A stretch of 64,000 nt of DNA from Nostoc sp. JL33. Lineage in GTDB: Bacteria > Cyanobacteriota > Cyanobacteriia > Cyanobacteriales > Nostocaceae. The stretch is taken from assembly GCF_017114985.1 (NCBI RefSeq), contig NZ_JABXKP010000083.1:23158-87157 (forward strand). The letters are read 5' to 3'. The notes beneath the pieces were generated by a model. The model saw only the letters and a program-made list of their open reading frames with translations. It did not search any database and was not told where the DNA came from. Both the position numbers and the translations under genes were made by a program. Of the stretch, positions 44,184 to 52,660 are shown piece by piece. Every line of letters begins with the position of its first letter. The first letter of the stretch is position 1.

Positions 44184-45212
44184 TCATATCATCCCCAACG
44201 CTTCATTGATTGCCGTCATAAATAACTCATCTAAAGGAATTCCTATTGCGTTCGCCGTACAGGCAATCACCGCTTTCTGGTCAAAAATACAAAATAACCC
44301 GGCTTCTAAGAACCAAGGTTGTCCCTGTGGGTCGATCCGGAAGTCAAATAAACTATAATGGCGACAGCCCAAAGCCAAATGACACTTCTTAACTTCTTGC
44401 TGAACCTTTTGGGTGATCGGGTCATTAATATCTACAATCCAACCTGGGACATAATTTTTAGCAGTTGAATCCAAGTCGCCCTCGATTGGTATTTTGAATT
44501 TGTCAGTATAGCTGCGGATCGGTCTTACTTGGGGGTCTATCTGATACTCTTCAAGGGGTAAACCGATTAGCTCCCCATCTTTGACAATGGCGCCGCATCT
44601 GACTTCTCGACCGGCTTCAATGAATGTTTCTACGATCACCTCCGAATCAAATTGAAATGCTTTCTTCAAGGCAGCGTCATATTCACTAGCCTCTTTAACT
44701 AAGGACACTCCTAAAGAGTTGTCAGCATTTGCGGGTTTGATCACTACTGGAGGTGTAATTGTCGGCACATCTCCTTGGCGGAGCAGTTCTCCAAAAGGCA
44801 CTTTCACCCCTGCTGCTGCGACAATTGCTTTGGTTCTGGCTTTGTGAGCCGTTATTGCCATGACATCGGGAGTATTGCCTATGTAAGGGATCTTAAGCAG
44901 GTCGAATAGTGCCCGGTAGTGAGTCATTCCAGGGATACAAAACATTTGTGGCAACATCAGGTCAATGTTTTGCGCTGTTATAAACTCTATGGCATCTAAT
45001 AGAGTCATCGGTTTGGCGACAACAATATCTTCAGGACTGAGAGAGGAAGGAAATCGCCATTGGCGATCAGGTGTGATGTATGCAATCAGAAAGTCATAGA
45101 GCGATGGATTTGCCGTAGCTACCAGACAGCTTTGGGCGTAATTGCGTGACAACTCACAGTAAAAATCATTGTATGGAGACCCAACTAAATGAAGGATACG
45201 AAGTATTGGCAT
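44184..45212 (-). CDS. mysD: D-Ala-D-Ala ligase-like MysD
   Basis: 342 residues. In MAA synthesis MysD adds a second amino acid (Ser, Thr or others) to mycosporine-glycine, giving shinorine or porphyra-334 type products. ATP-grasp motifs: VVIKPANADNSLGVSLV near residue 150, VIVETFIEAGREVRCGAIV near 190 and the metal-binding end HYSLFDFRIDPQGQPWFLEAG near 295. The final E-A-G-L-F replaces the E-V-N-x-x-P of true D-Ala ligases, as is characteristic of MysD. ATG 45212. Upstream lies a mysC fragment, so the gene order has been rearranged. Confidence 0.9.
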   Translation of the reverse strand: MPILRILHLVGSPYNDFYCELSRNYAQSCLVATANPSLYDFLIAYITPDRQWRFPSSLSPEDIVVAKPMTLLDAIEFITAQNIDLMLPQMFCIPGMTHYRALFDLLKIPYIGNTPDVMAITAHKARTKAIVAAAGVKVPFGELLRQGDVPTITPPVVIKPANADNSLGVSLVKEASEYDAALKKAFQFDSEVIVETFIEAGREVRCGAIVKDGELIGLPLEEYQIDPQVRPIRSYTDKFKIPIEGDLDSTAKNYVPGWIVDINDPITQKVQQEVKKCHLALGCRHYSLFDFRIDPQGQPWFLEAGLFCIFDQKAVIACTANAIGIPLDELFMTAINEALGMI

Positions 45213-45237
45213 GATTAATTTTCCTAATTAATGTTAT

Positions 45238-45372
45238 GGTTAAATTTAAACGGCGAACGGAGTCGTAAGAAATACTTTTTAGAATATATTTGCGGGTTTC
45301 TTGATTAAAATCGAAATTGATAACTTCTTGAGGCTCTTTGATTTTAAAAGACTTGGGGACAGATAAACTCAG
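45238..45372 (-). pseudogene. Internal fragment of a third mysC
   Basis: 45 codons, LSLSVPKSFKIKEPQEVINF through KYILKSISYDSVRRLNLT, homologous to residues about 170-215 of both intact mysC genes. It is cut off on one side by the GGGCGGGCAAGATGCCCACC repeat and on the other by non-coding DNA before mysD. This marks the position where mysC would be in the usual mysA-B-C order. Confidence 0.8.
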
Positions 45373-45497
45373 GCACAGATAACTTGCATAATTAGGGCGG
45401 GCAAGATGCCCACCCCACAAGAGTTAGGTTTAATTGGGTTATGCAATTTAGATGTTTTTCAGCTTAAACTGAAGCACAGATAAAGAAATTAACTCAT

Positions 45498-45543
45498 CCC
45501 ACGGCGATGAAAACGAGCAAAGCAATGTTTTCATCGCCGTGGG
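45498..45543. repeat. Long perfect hairpin between mysB and mysD
   Basis: 17-bp arms CCCACGGCGATGAAAAC and its exact complement around a 12-base loop. No T-run on the minus strand, so it is not a standard terminator. It could stabilise the mysAB transcript 3' end or attenuate read-through. Confidence 0.7.
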
Positions 45544-45550
45544 GAAATCG

Positions 45551-45606
45551 AAGTCATTAGTCATTAGTACCAATGACTAAGGACTAATGACTAATGACTA
45601 ATGACT
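45551..45606. repeat. Heptamer repeat array (GACTAAT/ATTAGTC)n
   Basis: Tandem TCATTAG units on one side and ACTAATG units on the other, arranged head to head, immediately after the mysB stop codon. Confidence 0.8.
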
Positions 45607-45615
45607 ATCTCTCGA

Positions 45616-46449
45616 TTAGACAACGCGTCTAATCAAAGTCACACCATCTCGTATGGGTAAGAGAACTTGCTCTACACGAGGATCGGCGGCGACAACACGG
45701 TTGAACTGAGCGATCGCTTCACCGTTGGCGGTGCGTTGTTCTGGTGGTAGATAAACTTGTCCCTGCAACAAAGTATTATCCACGCAGATTAACCCGTCAA
45801 GTGTCAGTAAGTTACTATCCAAGATGGTCTGGAAGTACTCTACATACTCTTTTTTATCCGCATCGATGAAGATAAAATCAAATATTTCTTTTCTCGCAGC
45901 CAGCTTATGGAGTGTCTCTAGGGCAGGTGCTACTTCCACAACGATTTTTTCGCCGTGGGGAGATTCACGAAAGCAACGAAAAGCAAATTCAGCGACATAG
46001 GGATCTACTTCGCAACCTATAAGTTGCCCATCACTTGGTAATGCTTCTGCCATTGCCAAGGCTGAATACCCTGTGAACATTCCCACTTCTAGAATCCGCT
46101 TTGCCTTAGTCATGTGAACAAACATTTTCAATGTCTGTCCTTCAAGATGTCCTGAGAGCATCTCCTGTTCTAGCTGGCGCACTGTTTCACCATCGCTGAA
46201 GCGTTTGCTCCAGTCTTCAATGCTAGTTTTTTGCGCCAATGCTGTTAATGCGCTCGATTCCGGGGTGGTGTAATCATCCAAGTAGGGATCTAAACCGGCT
46301 GCTAATTCAACTCCCTGGCGCAGAGAATCTAATATCTCTACGGGAATGTTACTCTCTTGTGCTAATTTGAGGGTTTGCTGTAGCTGGGCTACTAAGATGC
46401 TATGTGGCGTTATCGGCCTAGCAGTTTCTCGTCCTAAAACACTGGTCAT
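45616..46449 (-). CDS. mysB: O-methyltransferase MysB of the MAA pathway
   Basis: 277 residues. Methylates desmethyl-4-deoxygadusol to 4-deoxygadusol using S-adenosylmethionine. Class I methyltransferase motif ILEVGMFTGYSALAMAEALP near residue 115, then FIFIDADKKEYVEYFQ near 190 and GLICVDNTL near 215. ATG 46449 is chosen because MTSVLGRETARPI is the expected start and it lies four bases after the mysA stop, i.e. translationally coupled. The longer frame would run into mysA. Confidence 0.93.
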   Translation of the reverse strand: MTSVLGRETARPITPHSILVAQLQQTLKLAQESNIPVEILDSLRQGVELAAGLDPYLDDYTTPESSALTALAQKTSIEDWSKRFSDGETVRQLEQEMLSGHLEGQTLKMFVHMTKAKRILEVGMFTGYSALAMAEALPSDGQLIGCEVDPYVAEFAFRCFRESPHGEKIVVEVAPALETLHKLAARKEIFDFIFIDADKKEYVEYFQTILDSNLLTLDGLICVDNTLLQGQVYLPPEQRTANGEAIAQFNRVVAADPRVEQVLLPIRDGVTLIRRVV

Positions 46450-46453
46450 GTTT

Positions 46454-47683
46454 TTAGACCCCCAAAAGCTTGGCTTCTTGACTTTCAACGTAGGCGTCAA
46501 TCCCTTCCCCACGACGAGGGTATTTAGCACAAAGACGTTTGTGTTCAGCTAAGGCAGCATCAAGTTCTTCACGAGTCAAATCATTGGCAAAGAAGCACTC
46601 ACCAATCGGACGAGGCATAGCTGCGCGTTGTTTACCATCTCGTGTCAAGCTTATAGACTGGGTGGCATACCAGAGCAAATCCCCATCCAATAGAGGATGA
46701 TCGAGTGATAAACCGATACGACTCATCAAGTCTAGGATGCGATCGCGCTCCTCTGTTGGAATATAGCCCCGTTGTGCTGCGATCGTTGCAGACAAAGCCA
46801 TATCTATATTGACCGCGTGACCATGATATAGGGGTATCTGAGGTGCTAATTCTAGGGTAGGACTCCAAGTGTGACCGTAAGCAATGACGCGATCGAGGTC
46901 TATTTCATGCAAGTTAGGAGTTTCTAACTCCAACATGGTTTTGATTGCCTCATAGTTGACTTTATGGGCAATCTCTTTAATTTCCGGTGTAGCATTCACA
47001 TGTCCAAAGTGAGTGGAAAGCAGTTCTTCGCCATATTCGTATAGCAGTTCAAAGACTTCAGAGTTAGAAACTACCGCAATTTTCACCAACTCTGCCATCC
47101 CATTACGAACTTGAGCCGTTGGCAAGGTTTTCAAAAATGAGAAATCTAGGATCACTTTTAAAGGTGCATGATATGCTCCCAAGCGATTTTTTTCCTTACG
47201 ATGATTAACTGCGACCTTAATCGCTACACCTGCATCGATTAAACCAATCAACGTGGTAGGAATGCGAATGTAGTTACTCTTGCGACGGTAAGAAGCGCAA
47301 GCAAACCCAGCCACATCAGTAATTAGACCACCACCGACGACTAAGACTGGTTCCTTACGAACTAAGCCAAAGTCCGAAAAAGCGTCAATAATTTTTTCAA
47401 ACGTTGCAAGAGTTTTAGCTGTCTCTGTAATGATGATCGGAAATACTGTGAGTTCAATGTCATAGTGTCTAAAATATGACTTGATTTGATCGCCATAAAG
47501 TTCATGGACATTGGCATCAATCACAGTCAGACAGCGACCAAATTTCGCATAGCTATCTGCTATTTCTCTGTTTTTAATATCAAATGCACCGTTCACATAG
47601 ACGAGACTAAAATCGATTTTTTCGTAACCTTGGACGTTAAACGCAGTTTCCGTAGCTTCAAACGATGCTTGAACTTTATTCAT
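46454..47683 (-). CDS. mysA: Desmethyl-4-deoxygadusol synthase MysA
   Basis: 409 residues, sugar-phosphate cyclase related to dehydroquinate and 2-epi-5-epi-valiolone synthases. It makes desmethyl-4-deoxygadusol from sedoheptulose 7-phosphate. NAD-binding VGGGLITDVAGFACASYRR near residue 114, RIPTTLIGLIDAGVAIK, and metal ligands in MAELVKIAVV, YGHTWSP and YHGHAVNIDMA. ATG 47683 has AAAAGG upstream and is preferred to the TTG at 47704. First gene of the cluster, so the promoter should lie in the 1.2-kb region upstream. Confidence 0.93.
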   Translation of the reverse strand: MNKVQASFEATETAFNVQGYEKIDFSLVYVNGAFDIKNREIADSYAKFGRCLTVIDANVHELYGDQIKSYFRHYDIELTVFPIIITETAKTLATFEKIIDAFSDFGLVRKEPVLVVGGGLITDVAGFACASYRRKSNYIRIPTTLIGLIDAGVAIKVAVNHRKEKNRLGAYHAPLKVILDFSFLKTLPTAQVRNGMAELVKIAVVSNSEVFELLYEYGEELLSTHFGHVNATPEIKEIAHKVNYEAIKTMLELETPNLHEIDLDRVIAYGHTWSPTLELAPQIPLYHGHAVNIDMALSATIAAQRGYIPTEERDRILDLMSRIGLSLDHPLLDGDLLWYATQSISLTRDGKQRAAMPRPIGECFFANDLTREELDAALAEHKRLCAKYPRRGEGIDAYVESQEAKLLGV

Positions 47684-48944
47684 GTCTATTGACCTTTTTT
47701 GCAACTAAAAAACAGTGAGATTTCGGTAATAACTCCGATTTACCCTCATGTATGTCAGCAGGAAATAATGCTCTTTATCCTTTGAGATTAAAGTCGCCAC
47801 AAAATAAGCTTTCAATAAAAAAAGCTTACTTTTATTATTGACTGCCAATGTTATTAAACAACACCATTCATTTGAGTAAATTCTGTATGTGGGTTAACCT
47901 ATCATTCAGGATAACCTCTAAGCTAGTCAACTAATCCTACTAGCAATATCTTGCCATAACGCTTGCACTATTTTTTCGGGATTGTTGACTTTAATGAGAG
48001 GAAAATTCATCTTAATTCAGATTTATTCCACTCTGCTTAATTTTAGTAGCTTTCCGATTCTTCGTTTTCGCAAAACTTCTGTCCTGGAGAAATACTCGTA
48101 TGTTTATCTCCAAGCTTTAATTTGAGATTAGAACCCTGATTAATCCTTAGTTCGCTGTTTTTTAACATTCCTATCAAACCTTATATCGCTAAACTCGCTA
48201 CATTCTATTGAGAATGACAGTATAATTCCTCTTTTATTCAGTAAAGTTACTGCTCAGTATTCAGCATACCACCTCAGTAACTCCTAAAAATTTATAATTT
48301 AAATATATCTGAGTTACTAGTAACAAAACTTTAACCTTTACTAAGGAATGGGTGTCTGTTAAAAAGTTTCTAAGTTTGCTTGAATTGGCTTTTTAGTTCT
48401 AAATTAAGCTATTTTAGCTTAAACTAGCAAATAATTTACTGGCCAGTAACTTAGAACACAATACAAATCATAACATTAGACTAATACAAATCATAACATA
48501 TGTAAAGAGATTTAAGTCAATCCACCATGCGAAGTGTACTAGGTAACGGGGCATTTTTAACAAATTATATCTAAAGATAGATATTTTATACAGATGCCAT
48601 ATCTAAAATACTTACGAATAATAAAATAAATGCTTCTTTGTGGATAAAAGCCCCTGTATTGTCAGGAAAAAAGTATAAGAATATACAAATAATATCCTTG
48701 ATACAGTGAGGTAGTGCAGAGAACACAGGGTTTTCCCCATGTAGCGATCGCCTATCTTCTTTTCAAGTCCAGGGATTATATGAAGTTAGGGTGATTACTT
48801 GTAATAAAATCTATGAATGTAGGTTGGTACCGGCAGTGAAACCCAACCTACAGATATAATAAGTGTTTAATCGAACCTGATATTACGCAACTGGCAGAAT
48901 GCGATCGCCATGTTCGACATCCTATATATATTGGATAATTTAGA
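47684..48944. other. Long non-coding region upstream of mysA
   Basis: 1.26 kb, AT-rich, presumably containing the mysA promoter. Two direct copies of AATACAAATCATAACAT lie at 48460-48476 and 48483-48499 (23-bp spacing). A 27-codon minus-strand frame (47927-48010, NFPLIKVNNPEKIVQALW and following) may be a gene fragment that I cannot identify. No intact gene seen. Confidence 0.5.
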
Positions 48945-51596
48945 TTAGCTTGGCTTAATCAAATCAGCGATCGCCTTCAGCAATACATCTGGATCTACTG
49001 GTTTGGAAATATGCATTTGAAATCCTGCTGCTAGTGCTTGCTGCTGATTCATTTCCCCTGCATAAGCCGTCAGAGCGATCGCTGGTACTTGTCCTCCTTG
49101 TTGGGGCGATCGCGATCGCACTTCACGTATCAGCATATAACCGTCTGTCTTGGGCATTCCAATATCGCTAATTAAAACATCTGGTATCGACTCAGATAGT
49201 GCTTGTAATGCTTCCTGTGCGGATGCTACGGCGGTTACTTCTAGACCGTAGTCTTGCAAAATAAAGCTAATTAAGTCGCGGATATCCGGTTCATCGTCCA
49301 CCACCAAAATTTTAGTGTGCGAAAGCAGCGAGGATTCCGGGTGACAATCTAAAGGCTCCTTCTCTTCACCCCGAATATGTTCACTTCTGACCAAAAGCGG
49401 TAACTCAACAGTAAAAGTTGCACCCAATCCTTCTCCAGGACTTTCGGCTTGGACATTTCCCCCATGCATCTCTACAACCTTACGCACGATCGCTAATCCT
49501 AAACCTAATCCACCAAATATCCGCGTAGTTGTGCCATCAGCTTGGCGAAAGTAATCGAACACATAAGGCAAAAAGTCTGGCAGAATTCCCTTACCTGTAT
49601 CGCTGACCTGAATTTGAGCTTGCTTACCAACTTCCATAAGTCGAATTTCTACCCGTCCTCCTGCTGGTGTAAATTTTACTGCATTGGAAAGTAGATTCCA
49701 CAAAACTTGTTGAAGTCGATTTGAGTCGCCCATCACTTGTCCCAAAGTCGGATCAAATATGGTCTGAATTTGAATTGACTTGGCTTGTGCTGCTAGTTTT
49801 ACTGTCTCTAGTGCGGCTTCAACTACCATTACTAAGTTCACTGGACAGATATTCAAGTTTAATTTTCCTTGGAGAATGCGAGACACATCCAACAAATCTT
49901 CAATTAGCTGGGTTTGTAACTTGGCGTTGCGTTCAATGGTTTCCAAGGCGTGGTTAGTAGTTTTTTGATCAAATTTGCGAGTCCGCAGCATTTTTGACCA
50001 TCCCAGGATGGGGTTGAGTGGGGTTCGCAGTTCATGGGAGAGAACCGCCAAAAATTCATCTTTGATTTTGTTGGCGATTTCTGCTTGTTGGCGTGCTGTC
50101 TGTTCTCGTTGGAGTAAATAAGCGCATTCTTTCTCTACCAATTTGCGCTCGGTAATATCCAGTACAAAAGCAACACCTTTGTCTTGGGAATCATTCAGTA
50201 AGGCTATCCCTAAAACAATTGGTACTCGCTTACCGTTGCGGTGGATGTACTCTTTCTCATAAATTCTGGAAACTCCAGTGGTTTGCACCTCCAAGAGGGC
50301 GCGATCGTCTAAATGTTGATACTCGACAGGAGTAAGTTCTTTCCAATTAAATCTATCTAAGGTGGCAAATTCATCACGAGTGTAGCCAGCTAGTTGAAGA
50401 AAAGCATCATTAGCATCAATAATCAAACCATCCAGATTCCAAAAAGCGACGCCGATTAGGTTAGATTCAAACAAACGCCGAAATCGCGCTTCACTTTCAC
50501 GTAATGTCTTTTCTGCCCGTTTATGTTCGGTAATATCGCGACAAACAGTAATTACGCCGTCAATAGTTTGGTTGCAATTCCGTAATGGTGTGAGGATGTA
50601 TTCATAATTATGCACCCCATCGGCGGTAATATATTTACACTCATCCTTGATTGGCTGCCCAGTTTTCATCACAGCTTGTCGTTGATTCTCTACCTGCTCT
50701 ACAAGGTCTGCGGGGAAACCCACTTCTTGCAAAGTTTTTCCGATAATATCCTGGGGCTTCAAGCCTAGTAAAGTAGCTCCATCACGACTGACATACTGAT
50801 AGCAACCTGCGGAATTAAAGATATAAATGTGATCCACTGATGCGGTGAGGATAGCATTTAAAATATTTGCCTGTTCTTGCACTTGGCTGGTGAGTTTGCG
50901 AGTACTTTCTTCTGCCTGCTTGCAGACAGTAGTTTCCATACAAACTCCGATCATTCGCACCGCTTGCCCCTGATCGTTGTAGATAAATTTTCCCTTGGCA
51001 GAAATCCAATGAACACTTTGGTCTAATCGAACTATGCGAAATTCATCGTTGTAGTCAGTTTTTTGTCTTAAAGCCTGGGCGAGAAGTTGCATTACAGATT
51101 GCCTGTCTTCAGGATGAACGCACTTTTGAAATGCCTCATAAGGGCTATCAAAACTACCTGGAAGCACACCAAAAAGCACTTCGTAATTTTCAGACCAGAC
51201 GACTTTATTGCTAAGAATATTCCAATCCCACAAGCCCATATGGGAAACCTCTAGAGTTAGCCTCAGCCGTTCTTCACTCTCTCTCAGGGAGGCTTCTACT
51301 TGCTGTCGCTGTGTAATTCCTTGTTGGAGTTGCTCTAAAATTGCTGCCGCATCTGTTGGCAGATTTAAGGCTGTGGATGTCCCCTGTTCAAGATGACATT
51401 CAATGTCATGCTCGACAACTTGAATCTGGGGATTTTGTGCTGCTATTGCCAGTTTTTTTTCTAGTTCTGCTAATTGCTCCTCAAGCGCTGCTTGCCTTTG
51501 TTGATAAGATATCTCTGATTGCTCTAACTCAGCTACACGTTGCCGCATAACTGCTAATTCATCAGTGAGTTGAAAGTTAATATCAACATTTGGCAT
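48945..51596 (-). CDS. Hybrid PAS sensor histidine kinase with receiver domain
   Basis: About 883 residues, soluble. A coiled-coil start (about 8-55), three PAS/PAC modules (about 100-225, 235-360, 365-490), HisKA with HELRTPLNPILGWSKML near residue 520, HATPase with NLLSNAVKFTPAGG, DTGKGI and GGLGLGLAIV, and a C-terminal receiver with VDDEPD near 760 and phospho-acceptor Asp in LISDIGMPKTDG near 805. All catalytic motifs are intact. ATG 51596 is preferred; GTG 51608 adds four codons. No partner regulator is adjacent. Confidence 0.92.
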   Translation of the reverse strand: MPNVDINFQLTDELAVMRQRVAELEQSEISYQQRQAALEEQLAELEKKLAIAAQNPQIQVVEHDIECHLEQGTSTALNLPTDAAAILEQLQQGITQRQQVEASLRESEERLRLTLEVSHMGLWDWNILSNKVVWSENYEVLFGVLPGSFDSPYEAFQKCVHPEDRQSVMQLLAQALRQKTDYNDEFRIVRLDQSVHWISAKGKFIYNDQGQAVRMIGVCMETTVCKQAEESTRKLTSQVQEQANILNAILTASVDHIYIFNSAGCYQYVSRDGATLLGLKPQDIIGKTLQEVGFPADLVEQVENQRQAVMKTGQPIKDECKYITADGVHNYEYILTPLRNCNQTIDGVITVCRDITEHKRAEKTLRESEARFRRLFESNLIGVAFWNLDGLIIDANDAFLQLAGYTRDEFATLDRFNWKELTPVEYQHLDDRALLEVQTTGVSRIYEKEYIHRNGKRVPIVLGIALLNDSQDKGVAFVLDITERKLVEKECAYLLQREQTARQQAEIANKIKDEFLAVLSHELRTPLNPILGWSKMLRTRKFDQKTTNHALETIERNAKLQTQLIEDLLDVSRILQGKLNLNICPVNLVMVVEAALETVKLAAQAKSIQIQTIFDPTLGQVMGDSNRLQQVLWNLLSNAVKFTPAGGRVEIRLMEVGKQAQIQVSDTGKGILPDFLPYVFDYFRQADGTTTRIFGGLGLGLAIVRKVVEMHGGNVQAESPGEGLGATFTVELPLLVRSEHIRGEEKEPLDCHPESSLLSHTKILVVDDEPDIRDLISFILQDYGLEVTAVASAQEALQALSESIPDVLISDIGMPKTDGYMLIREVRSRSPQQGGQVPAIALTAYAGEMNQQQALAAGFQMHISKPVDPDVLLKAIADLIKPS

Positions 51597-51749
51597 CTTG
51601 CTGTACACCGCTTATACTTAATAACACCAACTTGAAGAGTAGGCATCCGCTAGTTTAACTATGGATTTTTCAGCTAAAAATGTAATCCCTCAAAAGGCAC
51701 ATAAACAATTCAAAATTGAAAAGTAAAAATTTTAAAATACAACTTTTGT

Positions 51750-52451
51750 TTATCTCTTCAATCGTACAAAACCTGCACCAATCAATAATCCCACAACCTG
51801 CCCCCAGAAGACAACACCCGATTGATTTACGCCAAAGGGGGGAATATTTAAACTGCCAATACCATAAAATAATTGCTGCACAAACCACCAAAATATATAG
51901 AAAAAGGCTGGGAGTTGGATGGGAATATACACGATTATTAGCGGCAAAATTGTATCAATTTTAGCTTTAGGAAACTTCATAACATATGCTCCTAAAATAG
52001 CTGCGATCGCGCCATTGCCCCCAATCAATGGTACTGTCAAACTCGGTTCAGCCAGAATTTGTACAAAAGATGCGATCGCGCCAGCAGCCAGATAAAATCC
52101 GAGATAGCGTCTATGTCCGAGAATATTTTCTACAGTCTTCCCAAAAACCCACAAAAATAGCAGGTTTCCCAATATTTGACTAAAACTGCCATGTAGAAAT
52201 ATTCCCACAAATAGCGAAAATGTTCGCCAAATTACAATTATCCATGCAGCAGAGTTGTTGAAGAAGAGTGCATTTGTAATTGCCCCACTAATCTGGGCTG
52301 GTATCACACCCCAACTATTGACAAAATAGCCCAATCCATCACTAAATTCTAGTTGAAGTTCCCATAAAAATACGGTAACATTAATGCCAATCAGCCAATA
52401 ATTAATAATTGGCTTACTCCGACAACGAATATTATCACTAATAGGAATCAT
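51750..52451 (-). CDS. Rhomboid-family membrane protein, catalytic residues lost
   Basis: 233 residues with about six hydrophobic segments. The rhomboid layout is clear: the L1/TM2 region FLHGSFSQILGNLLFLWVFG, the serine-helix IGGNGAIAAILGAYV and the last helix SGVVFWGQVVGLLIGAG. The nucleophile motif GxSG reads GGNG (Asn at about residue 146), and the catalytic His of the AHIGG-type motif is Gln (about 218). The second His of the HxxxxHxxxN motif is also Gln. It should therefore be proteolytically inactive. It may bind transmembrane clients, as iRhoms and derlins do in eukaryotes (inference). Confidence 0.8.
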   Translation of the reverse strand: MIPISDNIRCRSKPIINYWLIGINVTVFLWELQLEFSDGLGYFVNSWGVIPAQISGAITNALFFNNSAAWIIVIWRTFSLFVGIFLHGSFSQILGNLLFLWVFGKTVENILGHRRYLGFYLAAGAIASFVQILAEPSLTVPLIGGNGAIAAILGAYVMKFPKAKIDTILPLIIVYIPIQLPAFFYIFWWFVQQLFYGIGSLNIPPFGVNQSGVVFWGQVVGLLIGAGFVRLKR

Positions 52452-52534
52452 ACTAATTCATAATTCATAATTTGTAATTCATAATTAGGAAACACGAAGC
52501 AAGGCTATATAAGGGGTTTCTTATTTGCTCCCCA

Positions 52535-52605
52535 CTCCGTACAGACGCGATTAATCGCGTCTCTCCCAACTCCCCACTCCCCATTCCCCACTCCCTCATT
52601 CTCCC
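52535..52605. repeat. GACGCGATTAATCGCGTC palindrome plus heptamer repeats
   Basis: One palindrome of the type seen between ureF and ureG, followed by CCCCACT/CCCAACT heptamers, in the gap before the kinase gene. Confidence 0.75.
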
Positions 52606-52660
52606 TTAACGTGTGGCAAGATTGAAATCAGATCGCATCGCACTTAAGTAGGCAAACGAG

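Larger units (their letters stand above)
45213..45615. other. Rearranged gap between mysB and mysD
   Basis: Contains, in order on the minus strand: a GACTAAT heptamer array, a 17-bp-arm hairpin, a copy of the GTGGGGTGGGC repeat and a mysC fragment. No intact gene. Confidence 0.7.

Noticed and set aside
45166..45420. 84-codon ORF as a complete gene before mysD
   Set aside because: Only the central 45 codons match MysC; the ends read through a palindromic repeat and non-coding DNA.
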